A DNA stretch of 64,000 nt, taken from positions 62,001 through 126,000 of the forward strand of contig JAFXXD010000012.1 in the NCBI GenBank assembly GCA_017542475.1, in the 5' to 3' direction. Source of the stretch: Ruminococcus sp. GTDB taxonomy: Bacteria > Bacillota > Clostridia > Oscillospirales > Ruminococcaceae. The position numbers and the translations under genes were made by a program. The notes under the pieces were generated by a model. That model saw only the letters and a program-made list of their open reading frames with translations, was not told where the DNA came from and did not search any database. This document shows positions 46,136 to 54,723 of this stretch, piece by piece. The first letter of the stretch is position 1, and every line of letters begins with the position of its first letter.

Positions 46136-46467
46136 TTCCGCCGCCGAAAAACTGCCGCGCGAAGCCGAAAGTTTCGCGCAAGCCTTTTCAAAGGCTTGCG
46201 GATTCCAAAGGCAGAGCCTTTGGTCGCCGTTCCCATTTTTTAAAGAACGGCGAAATAATCGTAAGGCGCCTCGCAAGGGGTGAATCAAAAAACAGCACAG
46301 TGGGCTGTTTTTTGAGATAAGCTGCGTACCAAATCTTTGATTTGGCTTTCGCAGCTATATGCAGCTCTGCTGCTGGGGACGCCTTGTAAGATAAGCAGCA
46401 CACCAAATCTCTGATTTGGACTGTAATGCTATATGCAACTCTGTTGTAGAAGGCGTCCCCTTCTACC
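46136..46467. repeat. Large structured repeat, copy 2
   Basis: About 330 bp with the same order of stems as copy 1 (38627-38909). The outer closing stem is here GGGGACGCCTT (46375-46385) with AAGGCGTCCCC (46450-46460). The first CCAAATC hairpin is flanked by GCTGCG/CGCAGC instead of GCTGTG/CACAGC. The palindrome CAAAGGCAGAGCCTTTG replaces the TGCAGGGACAGAG module, and AAAACAGCACAGTGGGCTGTTTT replaces the other. Paired changes preserve pairing. Confidence 0.85.
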
Positions 46468-46525
46468 GTTCTGCAATTGGTATATCCGCGGATTATTCCG
46501 CGCGATATTACAATGCCATTTGTTG

Positions 46526-46661
46526 GCGGGCGGATAATATCCGCCCCTACATTTGGTTGCAGCAGGCGATCACGTAGATTACGGGCGCACGGAATGCGCC
46601 CCTACAATGGGTTGCCGAGTGGTGTTCCGTAAATCGCGGACGACCAATGGTCGTCCCTACA
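46526..46661. repeat. Three TGTAGGG-type palindromic units
   Basis: 46526-46551 (GCGGATA/TATCCGC), 46583-46606 (GGGCGCA.. TGCGCCC) and 46636-46661 (GGACGACC/GGTCGTCC), all ending CCCTACA on the plus strand, 40-55 bp apart, between copy 2 of the large repeat and the response regulator gene. Confidence 0.8.
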
Positions 46662-46698
46662 TCAATTCCGAATTTAATACCGTAAAGTGAGGCTCTGT

Positions 46699-47364
46699 AT
46701 GATAAACATTCTTATTATCGAGGACGACGAGAATATTGCTAAAATGATAACCGCTGCCCTCAGCATGGTCGATTACAAGGGCACCTGCCGCTACGACGGG
46801 CGCTCGGGGGCGGAGGAGGCTATGAAGGGCGGCTACGACCTCATCCTCCTCGATATCATGCTCCCCGAAATGAACGGCTTTGAGGTCATGGAGGCTATAA
46901 AGGGCTGCGGTACGCCCGTTATCTTCCTCACCGCGATGCAGGAGGTCTCCGACAAGGTGAAGGGGCTCCGTCTCGGTGCCGAGGACTACATCGTCAAGCC
47001 CTTCGAGGCTCTCGAGCTCCTCGCGCGTATCGACGTGGTGCTCCGCCGCTCCAACAAGACGCAGGACACCATCACCTACGGCGATATCTCCGTCAATATC
47101 GACAGGCACGAGATAACGCTGAAGGGGCAGCACGTTCAGCTCACGCCCAAGGAATTCGACGTTATCGTGTACTTCCTCCAGCACCAGAATATAGCCGTCT
47201 CGCGCGAGCAGCTCCTCTCCAGCGTGTGGGGCTTCGAGTTCGGAGGCGAGAGCCGTACCGTGGATATACACGTCCAGCAGGTGCGCCGCAAGCTCGGGCT
47301 GAAGGACTGCCTTATCACCATCCCCAAGCTCGGCTACAGACTTGAAAGCCGTGACAGCCTATGA
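46699..47364 (+). CDS. OmpR/PhoB-family response regulator
   Basis: 221 residues from the ATG at 46699 (GTGAGG upstream; a GTG four codons earlier is the alternative). Receiver domain with IIEDDENIAKM, phospho-acceptor Asp in DLILLDIMLPEMNG and Lys in DYIVKPFEALE. DNA-binding domain with GGESRTVDIHVQQVRRKLG and the end GYRLESRDSL. First gene of a three-gene operon; the kinase starts 4 nt before its end. Confidence 0.94.
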   Translation: MINILIIEDDENIAKMITAALSMVDYKGTCRYDGRSGAEEAMKGGYDLILLDIMLPEMNGFEVMEAIKGCGTPVIFLTAMQEVSDKVKGLRLGAEDYIVKPFEALELLARIDVVLRRSNKTQDTITYGDISVNIDRHEITLKGQHVQLTPKEFDVIVYFLQHQNIAVSREQLLSSVWGFEFGGESRTVDIHVQQVRRKLGLKDCLITIPKLGYRLESRDSL

Positions 47365-48803
47365 AGCTCTGGCAAAAGATATTCCTGAGCTCGCTGTTCC
47401 TGATAATCGCCGCGGTCAACATCATATCCGTTACGATACTCAATAACAGCCACCGCCTGCTCCTTGAAAGAGAGCAGACCCACGCTATTTCCGAGCACGA
47501 ATTCTTCGAGGCTTCGTTCTCGAATGCGGTCGTGTACGCCAAGCTCGCGGACGAAAAGATCGCTCTCACGCCGAATGACATCAGACGCATTGCCTCCGAC
47601 GTCGTCGAGGGAAGCGGTCGGACACGCGATTCTGCCGTTTTCGACAGCGAGGGAACGCTCATCGCCGTGAACGGAATGGACGACGTTCTCAGCAGGATAA
47701 CACAGAGCGGCTTCATTGAGAAAATAGACTCCTCCGGCGACAACTACAGCGCGTCCGTCTACGAGACAGGCGGCGCTCACAAGCTGGCTGTAGGCTCCGC
47801 TATCACCACTGAGGGTATGAGCTACCGCGTGGTGACGGCTGTCGATATCTCCGAGATATATGCGATGAAAAAGAAGCAGACCGACTTCGTGAGAAAGGTC
47901 AGCGTCATATCCGCGGGAGCTATCTCGCTCGTGCTGCTCGTGACCGTGCTACTTATGCTCAATCCGCTCAGCAGGCTCAATGTCTACACGAAGGCTATCG
48001 CGGGCGGCAACTACCGTATACGAATACGCGAGCGCGGAAGTCTAGAATTCCGCGAGCTTGCGCAGAATATGAACATTATGGCTGAAGCCGTTCAGACCAA
48101 TGCGGCTCGCCTCGAAAAAATTGCCGAGGACAGGCAGACCTTCATCGCCAACCTCTCGCACGAGATGAAGACTCCCCTGACCTCTATCCTCGGATTTGCC
48201 GATATCCTGCGTATCAAGAGGCAGGTGTCGGACAGCGAGCGTGCCGAGTACGCGGGCGTTATCGTCGAGGAGACAAAGCGCCTGCGCTCGCTCTCGGGCA
48301 AGCTTATGGGCATCGTCGCTATGAACGGCACGGAAATGGAGAAAAAGCCCGTCAGCCTGCAAGCTATGATAAACGAGACGAAAACAGCTCTCGTGCCTCT
48401 CCTCGCCAAGAACGACGTGCAGCTGGAGTGCCTGTCGCAGGATATCACCATTTCCGCCGACGAGGAGCTCTTCAAGTCGCTGCTGTATAACATAATCGAA
48501 AACGCCGTGAAGGCTTCGCCAAAGGGTGAGAGCGTCGTGCTCAACGCTGCGATGTATCAGGGCGACGCCGTAATAACCATAACTGACCACGGTATCGGTA
48601 TGACGCCCGAGGTTATGAAGAAGGCATTCGAGCCCTTCTTTATGGCGGATAAGTCGCGCAGCAGAAAGGCGGGCGGCGCAGGTCTCGGACTTGCGCTCTG
48701 TCAGAAAATTGCCAGCCTGCACTCCGCAAAGATAGAGATCGACAGCCACCCGAATGAGGGCACTACCGTATTTATCACTATACCGAGGGAGGAATGCCTG
48801 TGA
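47361..48803 (+). CDS. Membrane sensor histidine kinase (sensor loop, HAMP, HisKA)
   Basis: 480 residues. Membrane helices at about 8-28 and 178-200 enclose an extracytoplasmic sensor domain of about 150 residues. HAMP linker, then phospho-acceptor motif FIANLSHEMKTPLTSILGF, N box NIIENAVKAS, ITDHGIGM and GGAGLGLALC. It overlaps both neighbours by 4 nt. Partner of the upstream regulator; stimulus unknown. Confidence 0.94.
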   Translation: MKLWQKIFLSSLFLIIAAVNIISVTILNNSHRLLLEREQTHAISEHEFFEASFSNAVVYAKLADEKIALTPNDIRRIASDVVEGSGRTRDSAVFDSEGTLIAVNGMDDVLSRITQSGFIEKIDSSGDNYSASVYETGGAHKLAVGSAITTEGMSYRVVTAVDISEIYAMKKKQTDFVRKVSVISAGAISLVLLVTVLLMLNPLSRLNVYTKAIAGGNYRIRIRERGSLEFRELAQNMNIMAEAVQTNAARLEKIAEDRQTFIANLSHEMKTPLTSILGFADILRIKRQVSDSERAEYAGVIVEETKRLRSLSGKLMGIVAMNGTEMEKKPVSLQAMINETKTALVPLLAKNDVQLECLSQDITISADEELFKSLLYNIIENAVKASPKGESVVLNAAMYQGDAVITITDHGIGMTPEVMKKAFEPFFMADKSRSRKAGGAGLGLALCQKIASLHSAKIEIDSHPNEGTTVFITIPREECL

Positions 48804-49867
48804 AACGGAATATTCTCTTCGTGGCTCTGACAGCGCTGATACTCGCTCTCGGATTCTACGGCGCTGACATCATCGGGCACTTCTTCCCGAGCGATACCGC
48901 CGAGCAGACCTTCATCTCCCGCGACCGCTCAAGCACCAACGCGGTCTACCTCAAGGAGGAGCAGAAGAAGATCAACCCGATGTCGCTCATCGTCAAGACC
49001 TCGCAGTCCCAGAAATATCAGCAAAACAGCGAGGTCCGCAGTATCACCGCGGGAATGATAAACGCTCTGTCGCGGCAGTACGATAAGACCTACATCTTCC
49101 AGCCTGCGGGTCAGGAGCTCGACAATGCGCTGAAATTCGACAAAACGGGCTACATCTACGTCGAAAAGTGGCAGTATATCAACTCCGACAGGCAGACCCG
49201 CTTCCTCGACTGCATTGTGTGGGCGAATGACCTCAGTATCGCCTATATCCGCTTCTACGGAGACAACAGCTCACAGCTCAGCGGCACTGAAATGAACAAG
49301 GGGCTCGACAGGCTCAACAATTACTCGGAAAAATTCTACCCCTATGAGTCCGACTTCTACTTCACGCTTCAGCAGCTCAAGGACGAGCAGGTCGAGAATA
49401 TCGGCTACTCGAACAAGTCTGTCCCGCCCGAGGACTACCTCTGGGAGGGCGACCTGATAGACAACGTATACCTCGGAAAGATAGGCGACACGAGCAGGAT
49501 ACTCCCGCTTGTTGTACAGAAGTACGACTCCTACAGCGGCGCCGCGCGTGAAAGCCTCGGCTCGCCCGATGTCCCGCTTGTCAGCTACTGGATGTCGCAG
49601 CTCGGTTTCTGCGATATCATCACAAGCAACGACTTTTACGTGGTTGGAGCTTCCAAGATCACCGACCTTATGAGCAATCAGTACGGCGTGTGGATGAAGC
49701 CGTCGTACTCCGCAAAGGACGGTATCATATATCAGACCATTAACCTCAGCGGTCACGAGCTGACCGTGCTCTACAACGTCCGCGAGGATATGATAGAGGG
49801 CTACTACTTCCCCGACTGCTCGTCGATAGCATACTACAACGGGTATTCCAATGAGGCTTACGGCTGA
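48800..49867 (+). CDS. Membrane-anchored protein of unknown function linked to two-component system
   Basis: 355 residues from a GTG at 48800 (GTGA overlap with the kinase stop, GGAGG 7 nt upstream). An N-terminal membrane helix (about residues 5-25) is followed by a soluble extracytoplasmic domain rich in Tyr, Asp and Ser. I do not recognise the family. Coupled translation after a kinase suggests an accessory sensor or inhibitor of the kinase, comparable in position (not in sequence) to YycH-type proteins. Confidence 0.75.
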   Translation: MKRNILFVALTALILALGFYGADIIGHFFPSDTAEQTFISRDRSSTNAVYLKEEQKKINPMSLIVKTSQSQKYQQNSEVRSITAGMINALSRQYDKTYIFQPAGQELDNALKFDKTGYIYVEKWQYINSDRQTRFLDCIVWANDLSIAYIRFYGDNSSQLSGTEMNKGLDRLNNYSEKFYPYESDFYFTLQQLKDEQVENIGYSNKSVPPEDYLWEGDLIDNVYLGKIGDTSRILPLVVQKYDSYSGAARESLGSPDVPLVSYWMSQLGFCDIITSNDFYVVGASKITDLMSNQYGVWMKPSYSAKDGIIYQTINLSGHELTVLYNVREDMIEGYYFPDCSSIAYYNGYSNEAYG

Positions 49868-49904
49868 TGCCGTTCGGACGGGAACAAACAGAATAACAGC
49901 GTCT

Positions 49905-49939
49905 GAGGGAGGACTTTTTCAAAAAAGTCCTCCCTCTTT
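49905..49939 (+). terminator. Intrinsic terminator of two-component operon
   Basis: 15-bp stem GAGGGAGGACTTTTT / AAAAAGTCCTCCCTC with a 2-nt loop, then TTTC. The T run is partly inside the stem. It lies 38 nt after the stop codon. Confidence 0.8.
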
Positions 49940-50018
49940 CAGTTTGCGTTTTGATCCCGTATGATTTCTGCGCTTACGGACTGCCGAAACAAATCTCGGA
50001 ATTTTTTTCAAAAAAGAC

Positions 50019-50047
50019 TTGATTTTTTCGTTTTCCCGCGCTATAAT
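50019..50047 (+). promoter_or_regulatory. Sigma-A promoter of pheS T-box transcript
   Basis: TTGATT, 17-nt spacer, TATAAT. The start site is expected near 50054, giving a leader of about 550 nt before pheS. Confidence 0.88.
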
Positions 50048-50183
50048 ACTAATATAACCCGTTGACTGAGAGAGTAGGTCTGCGATTAAGTCGTCAGAGA
50101 GGAGCGGCAAGGTGTGAGCGCTCCGTCCGAAAGCATTCCGAAGTTCACTCACGAGGGGCGGAACGGAAGTGTTCGTGGCAGGC

Positions 50184-50351
50184 GGCGTGTTGAGTAAGGC
50201 GCGGGGCGTGTTGAGTAAGGCACGGCGCGTGTTGAGTAAGGCGCAAGGCGTGTCGGATAATGCGCGGGGCGTGTTGAGTAAGGCGCGGGGCGTGCTGAGT
50301 AAGGCGCGGGGCGTGCTGAGTAAGACGCGGGGCGTGCTGAGTAAGGCACGG
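50184..50351 (+). repeat. 21-bp tandem repeat (8 units) inside T-box leader
   Basis: Units of consensus GGCGTGYTGAGTAAGGCGCGG at 50184, 50205, 50226, 50247, 50268, 50289, 50310 and 50331, followed by a decayed ninth. Each unit boundary can fold into a small GC hairpin (CGCG/CGTG or CACG/CGTG around GG or GCG). The array begins exactly after the closing strand of Stem I. The period is a multiple of three, so several frames stay open, but no coding is implied. Confidence 0.93.
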
Positions 50352-50454
50352 CGCGTGATCGTACTGCGGGCATTGTAGGTTCTGACGTAGGTCTGCGTTA
50401 AAGACAAGAGAGTGTCGGCTCTCCTGACAATGGGTGGTATAAAAGCAAGGTTTC

Positions 50455-50486
50455 AAGTCTTGTCCTGTTGGACAGGACTTTTTTAT
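50455..50486 (+). terminator. Regulated terminator of pheS T-box
   Basis: Stem AAGTCTTGTCC / GGACAGGACTT (one G-U pair), TGTT loop, then a run of T. It overlaps the end of the antiterminator region, as expected for transcriptional T-box control. Confidence 0.92.
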
Positions 50487-50560
50487 TTAGTCACGACACA
50501 CATTTTGCAGGGGCTGGCGTCCTCGACAGCCCGTCGCCGCAAGGCAAAAATATCATCAGT

Positions 50561-50587
50561 GGGACGTCGAGGACGCCGTCCACTACA
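50561..50587. repeat. TGTAGGG-type palindromic unit (diverged)
   Basis: GGGACG..GACGCCGTCCACTACA between the T-box terminator and pheS, with one change in the terminal CCCTACA. A related stretch lies at 50509-50540. Confidence 0.55.
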
Positions 50588-50607
50588 CTATTTTTTGAGG
50601 TGAAAAA

Positions 50608-51636
50608 ATGAAAGAACAGCTGGAAAAAATCGAAGCGCTCGCTAAGCAGGAGCTCGAAGCCTGCACAGAGATCAAGGCGCTGGACGACCTGAGGATAAAA
50701 TTCCTCGGCAAGAAGGGCGAGCTCACCGCCATACTCAAGCAGATGGGCAGGCTAACTCCCGAAGAGAGACCCGTTATCGGTCAGCTCGCCAACAAGGTCA
50801 GAGCTGACATTGAGGAAGCACTCGGCTCGAAGCTGACCGCTCTCAAATCGAATGCGCAGTCCGCTAAGCTCAAGGAGGAGACTATCGACATCACTCTCCC
50901 CGGTACGCACGCTCCCTTCGGCAAGCTCCACCCGCTCTCAAAGGTGGAGAACGAGATCCGCGAGATATTCATTGGTATGGGCTTCAACATCGCCGACGGT
51001 CCCGAGATAGACGACGACTACCACGTATTCGAGGCGCTCAATCTCCCGCCCGACCACCCTGCCCGCGACACTCAGGATACCTTCTACATTGAAAATACCA
51101 ACGAGACAGTTCTGCTCCGCACGCAGACCTCGTCCGTGCAGGTACACGTTATGGAAACGCAGAAGCCTCCGATACGTATAATATCGCCGGGTCGTGTTTT
51201 CCGCTCGGACGCCGTTGACGCAACTCACTCTCCCCTCTTCCACCAGATAGAGGGTCTCGTAGTTGACAAGGGCATCAAGATGAGCGACCTCAAGGGCACG
51301 CTCGAAATGCTGATGAAGAAGCTCTACGGCAACGACTGCAAGCTCCGCTTCCGTCCCCACCACTTCCCCTTCACCGAGCCCAGCTGTGAGGTAGATATCA
51401 GCTGCTTCAACTGCGGCGGCAAGGGCTGCTCTATGTGCAAGGACGAGGGCTATATCGAGCTCCTCGGCGCGGGTATGGTACACCCGAAGGTGCTCGAGAA
51501 CTGCGGTATCGACCCCGAGGTATACTCGGGCTTCGCGTTCGGTCTCGGACTCGAAAGAATGGTAATGGGTCGCTACGATATCAACGACCTCCGTCTCCTC
51601 TATGAGAACGACGTGAGATTCCTTGAGCAGTTCTGA
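50608..51636 (+). CDS. pheS: Phenylalanyl-tRNA synthetase alpha subunit
   Basis: 342 residues. N-terminal coiled-coil (1-85), then the class II catalytic core with DGPEIDDDYHVFEALNLP, RTQTSSVQVHVM, FRSDAVDATHSPLFHQIEG (motif 2) and GFAFGLGLERMVM (motif 3). It charges tRNA-Phe as an alpha2-beta2 enzyme with PheT. Expression is controlled by the T-box upstream. Unusually, another gene separates it from pheT. Confidence 0.97.
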   Translation: MKEQLEKIEALAKQELEACTEIKALDDLRIKFLGKKGELTAILKQMGRLTPEERPVIGQLANKVRADIEEALGSKLTALKSNAQSAKLKEETIDITLPGTHAPFGKLHPLSKVENEIREIFIGMGFNIADGPEIDDDYHVFEALNLPPDHPARDTQDTFYIENTNETVLLRTQTSSVQVHVMETQKPPIRIISPGRVFRSDAVDATHSPLFHQIEGLVVDKGIKMSDLKGTLEMLMKKLYGNDCKLRFRPHHFPFTEPSCEVDISCFNCGGKGCSMCKDEGYIELLGAGMVHPKVLENCGIDPEVYSGFAFGLGLERMVMGRYDINDLRLLYENDVRFLEQF

Positions 51637-52238
51637 TGAGCTACGACGAGCTTGTTAAAAAGTACGAGGGCAAAAAGCAGACGCTGTTCGTCGTGCTGAT
51701 AATTATCGAGATAGTTTCGATATTCCTCCTGCTCGGACTGGGACTGTTCATCAGCTACCTCTGCAAGACAGGCGGAACTCCCGAAAGCTACATGAAAATA
51801 GGTCGTCTGACGTTTATACCCTCGTTCCTGATACTGATTGCGGCGTTCACGCTCCCCGAGGTCATACTCATGAAGCGCAAGAAGCATATGCGTGAATACT
51901 TCCGCAGGATACAGGAGCAGACAGGTCTCGCAAGCGATGTTGTTTTCGCGGAAACTCTCAGCATGAGCAAGGAACTCCCGCACGTGAAGAACGTTTTCTA
52001 CGACGGAACATATATCATCGACCTCGCAAGCTACTGGGGCTGCCGCCTCGACCATATCACGGATATCAGGATAGGACAGGAAGTCACTACTCACGCGGGC
52101 GAAGCCGATACCGTCTGGTATTATGTGGGTATCACTCACGACGGCAAAGAAAGCCGCTTGTATGTCTCACAGCTCCACTATAAGAAAACTTACGAGTTCT
52201 TGTATAACGAATGGCAGCGCGTCACCGCTGCACGATAA
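51636..52238 (+). CDS. Two-helix membrane protein inserted between pheS and pheT
   Basis: 200 residues. Two membrane helices (about 17-42 and 57-78), then a basic stretch MKRKKHMREYFRRIQ and a soluble domain with VVFAETLSMSKELPHVKNVFYDG. I do not recognise the family. Its ATG overlaps the pheS stop (TGATG) and it ends 21 nt before pheT, so it is translated as part of the operon. Membrane topology puts the soluble domain probably in the cytoplasm. Confidence 0.75.
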   Translation: MSYDELVKKYEGKKQTLFVVLIIIEIVSIFLLLGLGLFISYLCKTGGTPESYMKIGRLTFIPSFLILIAAFTLPEVILMKRKKHMREYFRRIQEQTGLASDVVFAETLSMSKELPHVKNVFYDGTYIIDLASYWGCRLDHITDIRIGQEVTTHAGEADTVWYYVGITHDGKESRLYVSQLHYKKTYEFLYNEWQRVTAAR

Positions 52239-52259
52239 CGAATCGAAAGGAATTTGGAT

Positions 52260-54716
52260 ATGAATTTATCTATGAAATGGCTCGGCGACTACGTTAAAGC
52301 CGATATGCCGATAAAGGACTTCTGCCACGCCCTCACTATGAGCGGTTCAAAGGTAGAATGCTACGAGGAGGAGGGCAGGAACATCTCCAACGTCGTAGTG
52401 GGAAAGATACTCTCGAAGGGTCCTCACGAGAACGCTGACGCTCTCTTCGTGTGTCAGGTTGACATCGGTGCTGAGGCTCCCATTCAGATAGTAACCAACG
52501 CCAAAAATGTCAAGGAGGGCGACCTCGTGCCCGTTGCGCTCGACGGTGCTGTGCTCCCCGAGGGCAAGATAAAGAAGTGCAAGATGAGAGGCGTTGAGAG
52601 CTTCGGTATGTTCTGCGGTCTCGATACGCTCGGTCTTACCGCTCACGATTTCCCCTACGCTGACCCCGAGGGAGTTTTCGTCATTGAGGAGGACTGTAAG
52701 CTCGGTGAGGATATCCACTCGGCTATCGGTCTCGACGATACTTCCGTTGAGTTCGAGATAACCTCCAACCGTCCCGACTGCCTCAGCGTGATAGGTCTCG
52801 CGCGCGAGACTGCCGCTACCTACGACCTGCCGCTCAATGTAAAGGCTCCCGAGTTCAAGGGCGTTGACGGCGATATCAACTCCATGCTCAAGGTTGATAT
52901 CCACAACACCGAGAAGTGCCAGCGCTACTGCGCGGGTATCGTTAAGAACGTTAAAATTGGTCCTTCGCCGAGATGGATGAGAGAGCGCCTCCGTGCAAGC
53001 GGCGTGCGCCCGATAAACAATTTCGTTGACATCACAAACTACGTTATGCTCGAATACGGTCAGCCCATGCACGCGTTTGACCTCCGCTACGTTGAGGGTG
53101 CGCACATCAACGTCCGCAACGCTGTTGACGGCGAGAAGATAATGACCCTCGACGGCGTTGAGCGCGAGCTCACGAGCGATATGCTCGTCATCGCCGACGA
53201 GAAGAAGCCCGTCGCTGTTGCAGGCATAATGGGCGGCGAGTACAGCGGCATCATGGACGATACCACCACCGTTGTCTTCGAGTCCGCTTACTTCGAGCCT
53301 ACTCAGGTACGCCAGACATCAAAGAAGCTCCGCCTCAAGTCCGACGCCTCCGCTCGCTATGAAAAGGGCGTTGACAGGCTCATCTCCATGACCTGCTTAA
53401 AGCGTGCTTTCGAGCTTGTTGAGGAGCTCGGCGCAGGTGAGGTGCTCAATACCGTCATCGACCGCGACTACACCGACAAGACTCCCGCTTCCGTTGATTT
53501 TGACCCCGCTTGGATAAACGACTTCCTCGGCACCGACCTCACAGAGGCGCAGATGAAGGAATACCTCAGCCGCCTCGGCTTCACCTTCGAGGGCAGCAAG
53601 GTGCTCGCTCCGTCGTTCCGTATCGACATCGGCTGCAAGGCTGATATAGCGGAGGAGGTAGCGCGTATCTACGGCTACAACAATATCCCCTCCACCGACT
53701 TCCGCGGCGTTGCGAGAGCGGAGTTCACTCCCGAGCAGAAGTTCACACGCGCTCTCAGAAATGCGGCTGTTTCGCTCGGCGGCTACGAGATAGCAACTTA
53801 TTCGTTCGTGTCTCCCAAATACTTCGACAAGATACGCCTCCCCGAGGACAGCAGACTGCGCAAGGTGGTCCGCATCGTAAATCCTCTCGGCGAGGACACA
53901 AGCGTTATGAGAACCTCCACTATCCCCTCTATGCTCGATGTTCTCTCCTTCAACTACAACAACCGCAACGACAAGGCTTGCCTCTTCGAGATATCGAAGG
54001 AATACCTCCCCGCACAGGAGGAAAAGCCCTATATCAACGGTGATACACTCGCTTCGAGCGGTCAGAAGAAGCACAGATACGAGTATTCGCTCCCCGATGA
54101 GCCGCAGAGACTCACTATCGGTATGTACGGCGGAGACGCTGACTTCTACAAGCTCAAGGGTATGGTCGAGCAGCTCCTCGACGAGATGAACATCTCCGAC
54201 GTCGAGTACATCCGCGCTAATGACAGCGACGTATTCGACGAGAAGTATGCGCTCCACCCCGGAAGAAGCGCTGTTATCGTGCGTGACGGCGTGGCTCTCG
54301 GCATTATGGGCGAGGTCCACCCCGAGGTGCAGGACACCTACGAGATAGGCGTCAAGACCTACGTGGCTAAGCTCAATATTCCCGAGCTTATGGACGCTGC
54401 CGCTGAGAAGATAACCTACAGCCCGCTGCCGAAGTTCCCCGCTACGACTCGCGACCTCAGCCTCCTCGTTGACGAGGATATGCCCGTTGCGGAGCTTGAA
54501 AAGGCTATCAAGGGCGCTGTCGGTAAGATACTCGAAAAGGTAACTCTCTTCGACGTTTACCGCAGCGACGATATGAAGAAAAACGGCAAGAAGAGTATCG
54601 CTTACTCCATTTCGATGCGCTCGCACGAGGGCACCCTCACCGACGAGCAGGCTGACAGTGCTATGAAGAAGGCGCTCAAGGCTCTTACAAATATTGGTGC
54701 TGAGCTCAGAAGTTAA
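52260..54716 (+). CDS. pheT: Phenylalanyl-tRNA synthetase beta subunit
   Basis: 818 residues from the ATG at 52260 (MNLSMKWLGDYVKADM; AAAGGA 8 nt upstream). EMAP-type tRNA-binding domain at about 40-155 (VVGKILSKGPHENADALFVCQVD), the B3/B4 editing region, B5 domain, catalytic-like core and the C-terminal FDX-ACB domain (YSPLPKFPATTRDLSLLVDED ... SMRSHEGTLTDEQ). Full length. A palindromic unit begins 7 nt after the stop codon. Confidence 0.97.
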   Translation: MNLSMKWLGDYVKADMPIKDFCHALTMSGSKVECYEEEGRNISNVVVGKILSKGPHENADALFVCQVDIGAEAPIQIVTNAKNVKEGDLVPVALDGAVLPEGKIKKCKMRGVESFGMFCGLDTLGLTAHDFPYADPEGVFVIEEDCKLGEDIHSAIGLDDTSVEFEITSNRPDCLSVIGLARETAATYDLPLNVKAPEFKGVDGDINSMLKVDIHNTEKCQRYCAGIVKNVKIGPSPRWMRERLRASGVRPINNFVDITNYVMLEYGQPMHAFDLRYVEGAHINVRNAVDGEKIMTLDGVERELTSDMLVIADEKKPVAVAGIMGGEYSGIMDDTTTVVFESAYFEPTQVRQTSKKLRLKSDASARYEKGVDRLISMTCLKRAFELVEELGAGEVLNTVIDRDYTDKTPASVDFDPAWINDFLGTDLTEAQMKEYLSRLGFTFEGSKVLAPSFRIDIGCKADIAEEVARIYGYNNIPSTDFRGVARAEFTPEQKFTRALRNAAVSLGGYEIATYSFVSPKYFDKIRLPEDSRLRKVVRIVNPLGEDTSVMRTSTIPSMLDVLSFNYNNRNDKACLFEISKEYLPAQEEKPYINGDTLASSGQKKHRYEYSLPDEPQRLTIGMYGGDADFYKLKGMVEQLLDEMNISDVEYIRANDSDVFDEKYALHPGRSAVIVRDGVALGIMGEVHPEVQDTYEIGVKTYVAKLNIPELMDAAAEKITYSPLPKFPATTRDLSLLVDEDMPVAELEKAIKGAVGKILEKVTLFDVYRSDDMKKNGKKSIAYSISMRSHEGTLTDEQADSAMKKALKALTNIGAELRS

Positions 54717-54723
54717 AACATAA

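Larger units (their letters stand above)
50054..50486 (+). ncRNA. T-box riboswitch (tRNA-Phe sensing) of pheS-pheT operon
   Basis: Starts with the T-box-typical AGAGAGTAGG. The base of Stem I is GTCTGC (50078-50083) with GCAGGC (50178-50183). A candidate specifier codon TTC (50144-50146, Phe) lies in GAAGTTCACTC. A short stem GAGAG/CTCTC (50408-50423) precedes the T-box core TGGGTGGTATAAAAGC (50431-50446), which differs from the usual GGGTGGNACCGCG in its 3' half. A terminator follows. Uncharged tRNA-Phe should stabilise the antiterminator and allow pheS transcription. The 8-unit 21-bp repeat between Stem I and the antiterminator is not part of any T-box I know. Confidence 0.87.

Noticed and set aside
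50145..50456. Open frames of heptapeptide repeats on both strands across the 21-bp array (for example RLTQHAP or GVLSKAR units)
   Set aside because: The 21-bp period keeps several frames open by arithmetic. The region lies within a T-box leader, and no frame has a convincing ribosome site.
53397..54626. Long minus-strand open frame inside pheT
   Set aside because: Antisense shadow of pheT caused by high third-position GC; no motif and no ribosome site.
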